64,000 nucleotides of DNA, from positions 736,501-800,500 of the forward strand of contig NZ_CP046393.1 of NCBI RefSeq assembly GCF_009734185.1, read 5' to 3'. Positions within the stretch are counted from its first letter, which is position 1. Every line of letters starts with the position of its first letter. This DNA comes from Commensalibacter melissae. Its GTDB lineage: Bacteria > Pseudomonadota > Alphaproteobacteria > Acetobacterales > Acetobacteraceae. The translations under genes and the position numbers were made by a program. The notes beneath the pieces were generated by a model. It was not told the DNA's origin. It searched no databases and was given only the letters and a program-made list of their open reading frames with translations. This document shows positions 1-8,069 of this stretch, piece after piece.

Positions 1-622
1 GATTAATTAAGACAGCACGTATAGTAAGCCCACGATTTAAGGCGTTTCTTCTTGGTGTAGATATATCATCAACAGTTCCATGACTATATGCATTAAGGTA
101 AATCTGAACGTTAGGATTCCGCTTAAGTACATTAGCCATATCCATTACCGTTTTCATCATTATTTCGTTTAATTCAGATTCATCTCCCTTAAAATTAATG
201 ATGGTGTGTTGATCATTAACCACGACATTTCCTTGGGCTTTAGGATTAATCTTAGGCATGGCAGGAGGGGCTGGTGGATGTAAAGGTACGTTTAGCTCTG
301 GATCTCTAAAAACAGGGTTGGGAGGTGGGGAATTGGGAATTGACGGGATGGCAGCTTGTGTTTGTTTTGGTTTTGACTGTGAAATTTTGGCAGGATTTGT
401 TGGTTGTTTTGCGTGTTTGGAAATAGAAGTTGCTTTTTTATTTTTTGTCGATTTTGGTTGGATATTTTTTGCAGGACCTAGATTATTCAAGGCTGAATTA
501 TTGACACTAACCTGGGCAAAAATCATGTTATTCCAAGAAGAAAACAATACGGTTGAAAATATGGTCAAATAATAAAGATGCTTTTTTTTTAGTGCCGATG
601 CAGAAGATGATAAAAAAAACAT
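1..622 (-). CDS. OmpA-family-like envelope protein, C-terminus beyond window
   Basis: The minus-strand frame is open from an ATG at 622 to the window edge, so about 207 residues are visible and the C-terminus is missing. It begins with a basic n-region (KKK at residues 13-15) and a hydrophobic stretch to about residue 36 ending in an FAQ-like cleavage site, so it is probably exported. A Lys/Thr/Gln- and then Pro-rich linker follows (about residues 50-125, including PPPNP and PPAPPAMP). The last visible part, with an NFKGDESEL-type strand and a YSHGTVDDISTPRRNAL segment, resembles the start of the peptidoglycan-binding OmpA C-terminal fold, in which arginines of the R-R-x-x-L segment are conserved. 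I infer an envelope protein anchored to peptidoglycan. The identification is moderate because the end of the domain is not seen. Confidence 0.6.
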   Translation of the reverse strand, partial: MFFLSSSASALKKKHLYYLTIFSTVLFSSWNNMIFAQVSVNNSALNNLGPAKNIQPKSTKNKKATSISKHAKQPTNPAKISQSKPKQTQAAIPSIPNSPPPNPVFRDPELNVPLHPPAPPAMPKINPKAQGNVVVNDQHTIINFKGDESELNEIMMKTVMDMANVLKRNPNVQIYLNAYSHGTVDDISTPRRNALNRGLTIRAVLIN

Positions 623-681
623 TTGATGAATTCTCAACCTGTTAGAATAAAAGAATAACTAAAATTAATTATCATTAATTA

Positions 682-1515
682 TCAAGGTTTGGAAATGTTT
701 TCTAATATTGTCTCCCTAATTTTAGGAAAAAGCGCTGCATTTCCTGCAACGGTATTAACGGATATTTTTAGATCATCTAATGGATTTCCTTCAGGATCGG
801 TTACATATCCGCCCGCTTCCTTGACCAATAGAATTCCTGCGGCAACATCCCAGGGTTTTAAATCCATTTCCCAAAAACCTTCATAACGGCCTGCTGCAAC
901 CCATGCTAAATCTAGGGCAGCGGCACCATAGCGTCTTATTCCTGCAATTTTTGGCATGACTGATTTAAGGATTTTTACAAATTTTTCCTGTTTATTAATG
1001 TCGGAAATGGCAAAAGGAATGCCAGTGGCAAGTACAGCCTGAAACATGTCTCGTCGAGAGGAAACGCGAAGGCGACGTTCATTCAGAAAAGCGCCGACAC
1101 CCTTTTCAGCCCAAAACATTTCATTGGCAACCGGATTATAAATAACGCCGGCAACGATTTCAACCTGCCCTTTATCATTACGTTTCTGAAGGCCTATGGA
1201 AATTGCCCAATGTGGAATTCCATGTAAAAAATTAGTTGTTCCATCAAGAGGATCTACAACCCAGCGCCAGTTCCAGTTATCTCCCCCTGAGGCACCACTT
1301 TCTTCCATAAGAAAGGCATATCCGGGTCTCGCTTTACTGAGTTCTGTTTTAATAGTCGATTCGGCCTTTAGGTCTGCCTGCGATACGAAGTCCCCGGGAC
1401 CTTTGACACTCACTTGCAACATCTCAACTTCATTAAAATCACGAAGAAGCGTGCGTGCAGCTTTTTGTGCTGCATTTTGCATTACGGTCATATGAGGGGA
1501 AAGTCGAATCGCCAT
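682..1515 (-). CDS. suhB: Inositol monophosphatase family protein (SuhB-like)
   Basis: The 277-residue protein has the metal-dependent phosphatase signatures of the inositol monophosphatase family: an MEESG motif near residues 70-74, DPLDGT at 88-93 and WDVAAG at 222-227, which supply the acidic Mg2+ ligands. The length is typical for bacterial SuhB. Family members hydrolyse inositol-1-phosphate, and SuhB also has a role in transcription antitermination in enterobacteria. Which role applies here cannot be told from sequence. The ATG is preceded by AGGAAAAATTA, a good ribosome binding site. It is followed on the same strand by the OmpA-like gene and preceded by efp, separated from it by a terminator-like hairpin, so it is probably transcribed on its own. 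Confidence 0.9.
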   Translation of the reverse strand: MAIRLSPHMTVMQNAAQKAARTLLRDFNEVEMLQVSVKGPGDFVSQADLKAESTIKTELSKARPGYAFLMEESGASGGDNWNWRWVVDPLDGTTNFLHGIPHWAISIGLQKRNDKGQVEIVAGVIYNPVANEMFWAEKGVGAFLNERRLRVSSRRDMFQAVLATGIPFAISDINKQEKFVKILKSVMPKIAGIRRYGAAALDLAWVAAGRYEGFWEMDLKPWDVAAGILLVKEAGGYVTDPEGNPLDDLKISVNTVAGNAALFPKIRETILENISKP

Positions 1516-1591
1516 TAATTTTTCCTAGAATTTATAAAAGGCATTTGAATTTTTCAGTTAGTATTTAACCTAACTTAATAATACAAATTTA

Positions 1592-1632
1592 AAAAGATGT
1601 CTTTCTTAATTGACTAAGATTTGACATCTTTT
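1592..1632 (-). terminator. Rho-independent-type hairpin downstream of efp
   Basis: A perfect 10-bp stem (AAAAGATGTC with GACATCTTTT) encloses a 21-nt loop. Read on the minus strand it lies about 50 nt after the efp stop codon and runs into a T-rich tail, as expected for the efp terminator. Confidence 0.6.
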
Positions 1633-1679
1633 CTTTAGATCAAAATAAAAATGGTTTAGGTTTAAAACTATAAAAAAGC

Positions 1680-2246
1680 CTAATTTTTTGCTCTTTCAAC
1701 ATAGCTGCCATCTTCTGTTCGTACAACGATTTTTTCTCCAGCCTCGATAAAAGGGGGAACCATTGTTTTTACACCATTGGATAACATGGCGGGCTTATAG
1801 GAAGAACTTGCTGTTTGACCTTTTACCACAGGTTCGGCCTCAACAATTTCCAAGGTTACCTGAGGGGGCAATGTGACGGAAATGGGATCGCCCTCAACCA
1901 AATTGACTATGACCTTCATATTATCCTGCAGAAACGCAACCTGATCCCCAAGTATATCTTTTGGCAACATAAATTGTTCAAAAGTTTCCGGATCCATGAA
2001 CACAAGATTATCACCATCTTCATAAGAGTAATTATATTCTTTGTCTTCGGTTAACAGACGTTCGACGGTATCGGCAGTACGCCAACGTTCATTGGTTTTG
2101 TTGCCTGTTTTAAGATCACGCATTTCGACTTGAATAAAGGCACCGCCTTTACCAGGTGTGATGATTTGCTGCTTAAGGACAGACCACCGACGTCCATCAT
2201 GTTCAATAACCTGACCTGCACGGATTTGGTTTGCCTGTTGTTTCAT
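1680..2246 (-). CDS. efp: Translation elongation factor P
   Basis: The 188-residue protein has the three-domain length of EF-P, which binds between the P and E sites of the ribosome and relieves stalling at polyproline. The N-terminal KOW-like domain carries the tip-loop motif TPGKGGAF, placing the modifiable lysine at residue 33 (equivalent to Lys34 of Escherichia coli). The C-terminal OB domains include GDPISVTLP and the EF-P family signature around SNGVKTMVPPFIEAGE. The lysine at the tip, together with epmB next door and epmA diverging from it, indicates that this EF-P is activated by beta-lysylation rather than rhamnosylation. The ATG start follows an AGAGAG sequence. Confidence 0.97.
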   Translation of the reverse strand: MKQQANQIRAGQVIEHDGRRWSVLKQQIITPGKGGAFIQVEMRDLKTGNKTNERWRTADTVERLLTEDKEYNYSYEDGDNLVFMDPETFEQFMLPKDILGDQVAFLQDNMKVIVNLVEGDPISVTLPPQVTLEIVEAEPVVKGQTASSSYKPAMLSNGVKTMVPPFIEAGEKIVVRTEDGSYVERAKN

Positions 2247-2332
2247 AATACTCTCTGATGATTAAAATTCTAAAAAGACGGTTTATCGTTCTTTTTATAT
2301 AAAATGGACTAGGCGTTGCTGCAAGATATAAT

Positions 2333-3364
2333 TTAAATTTTATGATTATGATTTTTAGGGTCAAGAATCGAGGATGGTTTTTCGGGATCATAATAGTCTG
2401 GTCCCAATGGAACTTTTCCATACCCTCCAGGAATATCAAGAACATAGGTAGGCCAAGCTATACCTGTAACGCGCCCTCTTAATGCACGAAGTAATTCCTG
2501 TCCATTATTAATGGGTACATAAAATCGATTGGTGCCAGGCGCTTTATCCAGCTGATGTAAATAATAGGGCTTTATCCGCCATTCAACAAAAGATCTCAAT
2601 AGGTTTTCCAGCGTATCAATATTATCATTCACATTTTTCAATAATACGGATTGGCTAAGAAGAGGTATCCCTCTCGAGAGCAAACTGCGAATGGCCTTGA
2701 ATGCGTAAGGGGTAAATTCAGCTGGATGATTGGCATGAACAACGATCCATAGCGCCTTGTCTGTGTCCAGACTTTCAATAAAGATCTTGTTCATAAGAGA
2801 GGGTGCGGAAAAGGGGACACGTGTATGAATCCGTATGGTTGAAACATGCGGTATGTTATTTATTTCTTGTATAATCAGTTTCATTCGGCGTGGCGAAAGA
2901 ATAAAGGGGTCGCCCCCTGAAAGAATAACTTCACGAATTTTGGAATGTTTTTCAATCCATTGAAGTGCTGCAATCAATTCTCTGTCATTAAGTAAACCGT
3001 GATCTGGGCCAACATGTTCCCTGCGGAAACAGAAGCGGCAATAGACAGGACAAATCTGTAGAGGTTTCAATAATACACGGTCTTCATAACGATGAACAAT
3101 CCCTTTGATTGGTGATAATGCTTCATCTCCAATGGGATCATGCATTTCATCCGGGGTAATTTTCAATTCATCAGGATGAGGAATGTATTGTAGACCGATT
3201 GGGTTGGGGTCATTCTTTTCAAAATCATGAATAAGATTCACCATTTCAGGAGAAATGGCGGTGGCATAAAACTGTTCCAATTCTTGCAGAGGCTTTCTAA
3301 TGGTTTGATCAATTAGCCTGGAATCAATTAAATCCTGAACATTTCGAAGTGTTTTTGATGTCAT
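2333..3364 (-). CDS. epmB: EF-P beta-lysylation enzyme EpmB (lysine 2,3-aminomutase-like radical SAM)
   Basis: The 343-residue protein carries a radical-SAM cluster motif, CPVYCRFC, with cysteines at 105, 109 and 112, followed by FRREHVG and the SAM-contact motif LSGGDPF near 149-154. A C-terminal PGGYGK segment contains the presumed PLP lysine (K317). It lacks the N- and C-terminal extensions of clostridial lysine 2,3-aminomutase and matches the shorter EpmB (YjeK) length. EpmB converts (S)-alpha-lysine to (R)-beta-lysine, the preferred substrate of EpmA. It lies immediately upstream of efp on the same strand, 86 nt away, and diverges from epmA, so the modification pathway and its target are contiguous. 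Confidence 0.93.
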   Translation of the reverse strand: MTSKTLRNVQDLIDSRLIDQTIRKPLQELEQFYATAISPEMVNLIHDFEKNDPNPIGLQYIPHPDELKITPDEMHDPIGDEALSPIKGIVHRYEDRVLLKPLQICPVYCRFCFRREHVGPDHGLLNDRELIAALQWIEKHSKIREVILSGGDPFILSPRRMKLIIQEINNIPHVSTIRIHTRVPFSAPSLMNKIFIESLDTDKALWIVVHANHPAEFTPYAFKAIRSLLSRGIPLLSQSVLLKNVNDNIDTLENLLRSFVEWRIKPYYLHQLDKAPGTNRFYVPINNGQELLRALRGRVTGIAWPTYVLDIPGGYGKVPLGPDYYDPEKPSSILDPKNHNHKI

Positions 3365-3469
3365 GAATTTTTTCTTGCTTTGAAGAGGAAAGCTTTTATT
3401 TAATTTAAATTGTTACATATTTAAAGACATAAATAAATTTCTCAACATAATAAGGAACCCTGCAATATT

Positions 3470-4456
3470 ATGTCTGATCTTAGAGTATCGATAGCCGATC
3501 GTTTACCTTTATTGAAACGTCGTCAATGGATCATGAAATCCATTCGCAGTTTTTTTGATGCTCGAGGATACATGGAAATTGAAACGCCTTATTTGGTCAA
3601 AACTCCTGGGGAGGAAGTCCATTTACATCCGTTTCATTCGGTATATGAAACTCCTCAAGGAGAAAAACACAATCTCTTTCTTCATACCAGTCCAGAATTT
3701 TCCATGAAGAAGGTAATGGCAGAAATTCATCAGCCTATTTTTCAATTGGCACGGGTTTGGAGAAATCAGGAGGGAGGTAATATTCATTCATCAGAATTCA
3801 CGATGTTGGAATGGTACAGACCAAACTGTTCCCTTGGTGATCTTATGGATGAATCAGAATTGCTGTTAAAGAGGTTATTGCCACCTTATATTGATTATAA
3901 TCATTACAAGCTTGATTTTACCAAACCGTTTCAACGTCTGACAATTCAACAAGCCTTTGAGATTTATGTTGGTATTGACTTGCTTGATCTTCCTGAAGAT
4001 GTTGCCTTATTGGCAAAGGCGGCAAAGGTTGATGCAAGGAATAATGAAACATGGGAAGATTTGTTCTTTCGTCTTCTATTGGAAAAAGTCGAACCGAATA
4101 TAGGAAGACAAAATCCAACGTTCCTGACCCATTGGCCTTTAAGCCAAGCAGCCCTGGCAAAAAAGGATCCCTTGGATCCGCGGGTGGCTTTGCGATTCGA
4201 ATTATATGCAGGAGGTTTGGAACTGGCAAATGCATTTGAAGAATTGACCGATCCACTGGAGCAGAGAAAAAGATTTGTTTACGATCGTCAGCGTCGTTCT
4301 GAATTATATCCTGAAATGAAATATTGGGAGATGGATGAGGAATTATTGCTTTCACTTGAAAAATTACCTGTGTGTTCGGGAATTGCCATGGGTGTAGATC
4401 GATTGGTCATGTTGGCAACAGGTGTGACCAATATACAGAATATATTATGGGTATGA
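3470..4456 (+). CDS. epmA: EF-P lysine ligase EpmA (GenX/PoxA)
   Basis: The 328-residue protein is a class II aminoacyl-tRNA synthetase-like catalytic core without the N-terminal anticodon-binding OB domain of LysRS, which is the hallmark of EpmA. Motif 2 is seen as FQLARVWRNQ...SSEFTMLEWYRP (about 91-118) and motif 3 as GIAMGVDRLVML (304-315). It activates (R)-beta-lysine as an adenylate and transfers it to the tip lysine of EF-P. The ATG is preceded by AAGGA at a suitable distance. The gene is divergent from epmB-efp across about 105 bp that must hold both promoters. Confidence 0.95.
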   Translation: MSDLRVSIADRLPLLKRRQWIMKSIRSFFDARGYMEIETPYLVKTPGEEVHLHPFHSVYETPQGEKHNLFLHTSPEFSMKKVMAEIHQPIFQLARVWRNQEGGNIHSSEFTMLEWYRPNCSLGDLMDESELLLKRLLPPYIDYNHYKLDFTKPFQRLTIQQAFEIYVGIDLLDLPEDVALLAKAAKVDARNNETWEDLFFRLLLEKVEPNIGRQNPTFLTHWPLSQAALAKKDPLDPRVALRFELYAGGLELANAFEELTDPLEQRKRFVYDRQRRSELYPEMKYWEMDEELLLSLEKLPVCSGIAMGVDRLVMLATGVTNIQNILWV

Positions 4457-4595
4457 ATAACGTAGTTTTATTGATAGAAATAAATGATTGAATGCTTGTC
4501 GAAATGTTTATTACAAGTTAAATCATAAAGATATTATGTCTAATGTTTATTAAACGCTGGCAAGAGTAAGAATTTAATATAAGGATTTTGACAGG

Positions 4596-5333
4596 ATGAG
4601 ACATTTAAACGGTGGTAATTGGGCTGATAAAAATTATTTAAAAAAAATTTCAATTCAAATTTGTGGTTTTATAGGACTACTCTCATTAGTTAATTGTTCC
4701 AATAGTGGTGTCCCCGAGCATGAACGAGAATGTCAATGGCATGGGAGCCCATCCTGGTATTGCCGTCATACTGCCAAAGTTGATACATATTATACGAAAG
4801 GGAGCACAAAACTTTATTTTATTCCTTCTTACAATAATGTTAAAGAATTTCCAGTGCCTAATATGCCTGTTTATGCTGACGAATCATTGGATCAAACAGT
4901 AAGAGCTTCTATCGTGTTGGCGGATTATACGGCGGCATTGCGGAAAACAGGTCTGTTATCGATTATTGAACGTCGGGGTCCCTATACGCTTTTTGCAGTA
5001 CCAAATGCACCAATGGAAAAGCCTAAATTTTTTGTGAATGGTTCATTGATGGACGTTCAGAATGAATCTTATTTGAAAAGATTGATGGGGTATACAATAG
5101 TGTTTGGAAGTTATTCACCTGAATATCTTAAAAAACTGGTATTGCAACATAATGGAACTTACACTCTAACAACCTATTATAATGATCCATTATATATTTC
5201 CTTGGACGATACTAAACAGCAATTGATAGTTAAAAACAAGGTTGGAGAGAGAAATAAAATCTGGGTAAATGGTATTCCCCAGGCCAATGGTTTCATATAT
5301 GTGACTCAGGATTTACTAAATGTTGTTCCATAA
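4596..5333 (+). CDS. Fasciclin (FAS1) domain lipoprotein
   Basis: The 245-residue product starts with a short basic n-region, a hydrophobic core and an LVNC lipobox (Cys34), so it is probably a lipoprotein. From about residue 92 to the end there is one FAS1 domain: a first conserved block around ALRKTGLLSIIERRGPYTLF and AVPNAPM, a central YTIVFGSYSPEYLKKL, and a final strand NGFIYVTQDLLNVV typical of the second FAS1 block (H2). FAS1 domains mediate adhesion or protein interaction; bacterial roles are poorly defined. SD-like AAGGA and ACAGG precede the ATG. No close partner gene is evident. Confidence 0.8.
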   Translation: MRHLNGGNWADKNYLKKISIQICGFIGLLSLVNCSNSGVPEHERECQWHGSPSWYCRHTAKVDTYYTKGSTKLYFIPSYNNVKEFPVPNMPVYADESLDQTVRASIVLADYTAALRKTGLLSIIERRGPYTLFAVPNAPMEKPKFFVNGSLMDVQNESYLKRLMGYTIVFGSYSPEYLKKLVLQHNGTYTLTTYYNDPLYISLDDTKQQLIVKNKVGERNKIWVNGIPQANGFIYVTQDLLNVVP

Positions 5334-5366
5334 TTGAAAGAAATTTTGTAAATCGCAATAAAAGGT

Positions 5367-5792
5367 ATGAAAGTCATTTTCAAATATAGGTTCGTATTAT
5401 TTTTTTTATATAGTTTTCTATATTTCTATCCCTTTCATTGCGTGGGCATACCAGAATCAAATCGATCGTGATATACGTTAAAAAATTAAACAGATAAAAC
5501 ATAATACTCGTTTAATCATTTTTGGCAAAAAACAGCAATTGATCAAGTTTCAGCATTGTATTTAGCAGTTCATAATTATGATTTCAGAAATGATTTAATT
5601 CGTATTGGATATTCTCCCTCTTAAAAAAACTGGATGTTGCTTATGTCGGTATTATTAAAGAAAAAACAACGATTTTTTTAGTAACGCATGTGTACCTATA
5701 GATGGATACAAAGTTATCGATTCCCGTTTTAAAGCCTGTAGTAAAAACAAACCTAGTATTATCGTTTTAAGAAATTTTTTTTAGTTAATAAT
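5367..5792 (+). pseudogene. Decayed gene encoding a secreted or membrane protein
   Basis: The 500-nt space between the fasciclin gene and thiE holds protein-like fragments in shifting plus-strand frames. An ATG at 5367 opens a signal-peptide-like stretch (MKVIFKYRFVLFFLYSFLYF) that stops after 34 codons. A different frame continues as AWAYQNQIDRDIR. Further fragments read DQVSALYLAVHNYDFRNDLI, then KKLDVAYVGIIKEKTTIFL, then NACVPIDGYKVIDSRFKAC, each ended by a stop or frameshift. This order of plausible peptides is what a pseudogene with several indels looks like. I do not recognise the parent family. Confidence 0.5.
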
Positions 5793-5842
5793 TTTATCCA
5801 AGATAATTGCAGATTTATTATTATTACTAATTATAGGAATGG

Positions 5843-6478
5843 TTATTCTTGCTCAGCCTCATTTATAGATTTTAACATTTCTTTGATTCCTTGGGCTGGA
5901 CCTTCAGCATGTCCCCATACAGCATTTATAACAGCAAGAAAATCTGCGCCAGCCTTTACAAGGGGTTTGCAATTTTCAGGTGTAATGCCGCCAATTGCAA
6001 CTACAGGAAGTTCCATTAATTCTGACCACCATTTTAAGAGTTCAACAGGAGTGCGAATTTCTGTATTTTTGGTTGGTGAAGGAAAAAAGGCGCCATAGGC
6101 AATATAATCAGCGCCGCTTTCACCAGCTTGCATTGCCAAGTCTTTACTGTCGTAACAGGAAACACCTAATTGTAAATGATCCCCAACAATTTGTCGGGCT
6201 TGTTGTATAGGCATATCTTCCATACCTATATGAACACCATCACATTCAAATTTTTTTGCCAGATCTGGACGGTCATTAAGTATAAAAGCAATATCACGTT
6301 CCTGAACGACAGGTTTAAGAATTTCAATTGCTTGGCATATTTCAAGGTCCGTGACGTTTTTTAAACGAAGTTGAACAGCTGCAATAGGTCCGGCTTCAAG
6401 GGCTTCAACGAGTAAGGGTTTAAATTTTTCTGGATTAAGTTGGGGTGGTGTTAATAAGTATAACTGGCAATTAGACAT
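5843..6478 (-). CDS. thiE: Thiamine-phosphate synthase
   Basis: The 211-residue TIM-barrel protein has ThiE landmarks in order: QLRLK (36-40), LNDR (67-70), DGVHIG (80-85), GVSCY (105-109), a YIAYGAFFPSPTK pyrophosphate loop (125-137) and PVVAIGGI. ThiE joins HMP pyrophosphate and thiazole phosphate to give thiamine phosphate. The loop reads GAFFPSPTK instead of the commoner GPxFPTxTK, a modest variation. No other thiamine gene is nearby. The ATG has only a weak upstream SD. Confidence 0.9.
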   Translation of the reverse strand: MSNCQLYLLTPPQLNPEKFKPLLVEALEAGPIAAVQLRLKNVTDLEICQAIEILKPVVQERDIAFILNDRPDLAKKFECDGVHIGMEDMPIQQARQIVGDHLQLGVSCYDSKDLAMQAGESGADYIAYGAFFPSPTKNTEIRTPVELLKWWSELMELPVVAIGGITPENCKPLVKAGADFLAVINAVWGHAEGPAQGIKEMLKSINEAEQE

Positions 6479-6590
6479 TATCTTGTTAATTCGATATTGG
6501 ATTGTTTTTGATAAAAAGATAGGTTAGAACCTGTTTAATAAAAAGATATAGATATGTATAAAGAATAAATAATGTTCCATTTCTGTTTTA

Positions 6591-6974
6591 ATGAAAATAA
6601 TGTTGGTCACTTTTACTAAATATATCGTTGTTGGAATAGCGAATACCCTCTTAACTTTAGGTATTAGTTTTATTCTTATATATTTTAAAGTCAATTTGTA
6701 TTTGGCTAATATTATTGGATATATTTTTGGATTTATTTTAAGTTTTATTTTAAATTCATTATTTACTTTTTCAGTACAATTAACTGTTTTAAGGTTTTCA
6801 AAATTTTTTATAACTTTTTTACTTTGTTATTTTTTAAACCTCTTAGGGATGAAAATATTCTTAGATTTTATTTTGATATCTTCTAATTTAAAAGCCTATT
6901 TTGCCCAATTGATTGGAATGGTCGTTTATACTTTGAATAGTTTTTTTATTAATAAATTCTGGGTCATGAAATAA
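6591..6974 (+). CDS. GtrA family membrane protein
   Basis: The 127-residue protein is almost entirely hydrophobic with four predicted transmembrane segments and the GtrA-type features VGIANTLLTLGISF near the start, an NIIGYIFGFILSFILNSLFTF middle segment and a final NSFFINKFWVM. GtrA proteins are thought to help translocate undecaprenyl-phosphate-linked sugars across the inner membrane. The next gene, 66 nt downstream, is a DPM1-like glycosyltransferase, the usual partner. A nearby ATG at 6600 is an alternative start. Confidence 0.82.
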   Translation: MKIMLVTFTKYIVVGIANTLLTLGISFILIYFKVNLYLANIIGYIFGFILSFILNSLFTFSVQLTVLRFSKFFITFLLCYFLNLLGMKIFLDFILISSNLKAYFAQLIGMVVYTLNSFFINKFWVMK

Positions 6975-7040
6975 ATAATACATTGATGTTATTGTATGAG
7001 AATGGAAGATAAAAGGGATTTTTATAAAGCGGGGTGAAAT

Positions 7041-7997
7041 ATGGACAAAGAGACAATTCCCTCATTAGCTCTGATCGTGCCTTGTTATAACGAATCGGAG
7101 ATATTTAAACATAGTTTAAATATTTTAAAAAACTTTCTCAATTGCTTGGTTGAAGAAAAAAAAATCAAGGAAAATAGCTATATTCTTTTTATTGATGATG
7201 GAAGTGAAGATGATAGTTGGCAGCAAATTATACTGGCTTCACGTGAATTATCCTGTGTAAGAGGAATAAAATTATCCAGAAATTGTGGGCATCAAGTTGC
7301 ACTGATAGCGGGTTTATCTTCGGTTGATACGGACATATGTATCAGTATCGATGCAGATTTGCAGGATGATATACAATGTATAGACAAAATGGTTGAAAAA
7401 TATAAACAGGGATTTGAAATTGTTTATGGCGTCAGAAAGGATCGTTCCACGGATACTGTTTTTAAAAGAGGAACCGCAATTTTATTTTATCAATTAATGG
7501 AAAAAATGGGGGTTGAACAAATTGCCAACCATGCGGATTATCGTCTGTTAAGTTATCGTGCTTTGCAGAGTCTGCTGAAATTCAAAGAACGTAATATATA
7601 TATACGTGGTTTGATACCTTTACTTGGTTACAAACAAGCCAGGGTCTATTACACAAGAAGTGAACGTCTGGCGGGTGAATCAAAATATCCATTGAAGAAG
7701 ATGTTAGGACTTGCACTAGAAGGGATTACCTCTTTTTCAATAATACCTTTGAGAATAATTTGTTTTATTGGATTTATAACTTGTTTTATTTCACTAATTG
7801 CAATTGGCTATATATTGACTGAAAAAATGATGGGCTATGTTGTTCAGGGTTGGGCTTCTGTTCTTATATCAATCTTTTTTTTAGGTGGAGTGCAACTTTT
7901 TTCTTTGGGAATTATAGGTGAATATATCGGAAAAATTTATATGGAAGTAAAAAAGCGTCCCAAATTTTTTATTGAAGATACTATAATGAAGGAATAA
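7041..7997 (+). CDS. GT2 family glycosyltransferase, GtrB/ArnC-like
   Basis: The 318-residue protein has an N-terminal GT-A domain with LIVPCYNE (11-18), LFIDDGSEDDSW (49-60), RNCGHQVALIAGL (80-92) and SIDADLQDD (102-110), the nucleotide-sugar and metal site. Two C-terminal hydrophobic segments (about 233-257 and 270-292) anchor it in the membrane. This is the architecture of polyprenyl-phosphate glycosyltransferases such as GtrB and ArnC, which load a sugar onto undecaprenyl phosphate at the cytoplasmic face. The GtrA-like gene upstream would flip the product. No third, serotype-type transferase follows, so the acceptor is unknown. A GGGGTGA SD precedes the ATG. Confidence 0.88.
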   Translation: MDKETIPSLALIVPCYNESEIFKHSLNILKNFLNCLVEEKKIKENSYILFIDDGSEDDSWQQIILASRELSCVRGIKLSRNCGHQVALIAGLSSVDTDICISIDADLQDDIQCIDKMVEKYKQGFEIVYGVRKDRSTDTVFKRGTAILFYQLMEKMGVEQIANHADYRLLSYRALQSLLKFKERNIYIRGLIPLLGYKQARVYYTRSERLAGESKYPLKKMLGLALEGITSFSIIPLRIICFIGFITCFISLIAIGYILTEKMMGYVVQGWASVLISIFFLGGVQLFSLGIIGEYIGKIYMEVKKRPKFFIEDTIMKE

Positions 7998-8013
7998 TAA
8001 ATTATTTATTAAT

Positions 8014-8046
8014 AAAAGCGTTTTAATTATGTAATAAAACGCCTTT
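8014..8046. terminator. Hairpin between convergent GT2 and aldolase genes
   Basis: AAAAGCGTTTTA pairs with TAAAACGCCTTT apart from one bulged base, with a short loop. It sits between the two convergent stop codons (7997 and 8070) and has A/T-rich flanks on both sides, consistent with a bidirectional terminator. Confidence 0.6.
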
Positions 8047-8069
8047 ATATTATATGCAAACTATAGTTA

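Noticed and set aside
258-572. Plus-strand glycine- and cysteine-rich open frame
   Set aside because: It is the antisense shadow of the Pro/Lys-rich linker of the OmpA-like gene on the minus strand, which has a signal peptide and domain features.
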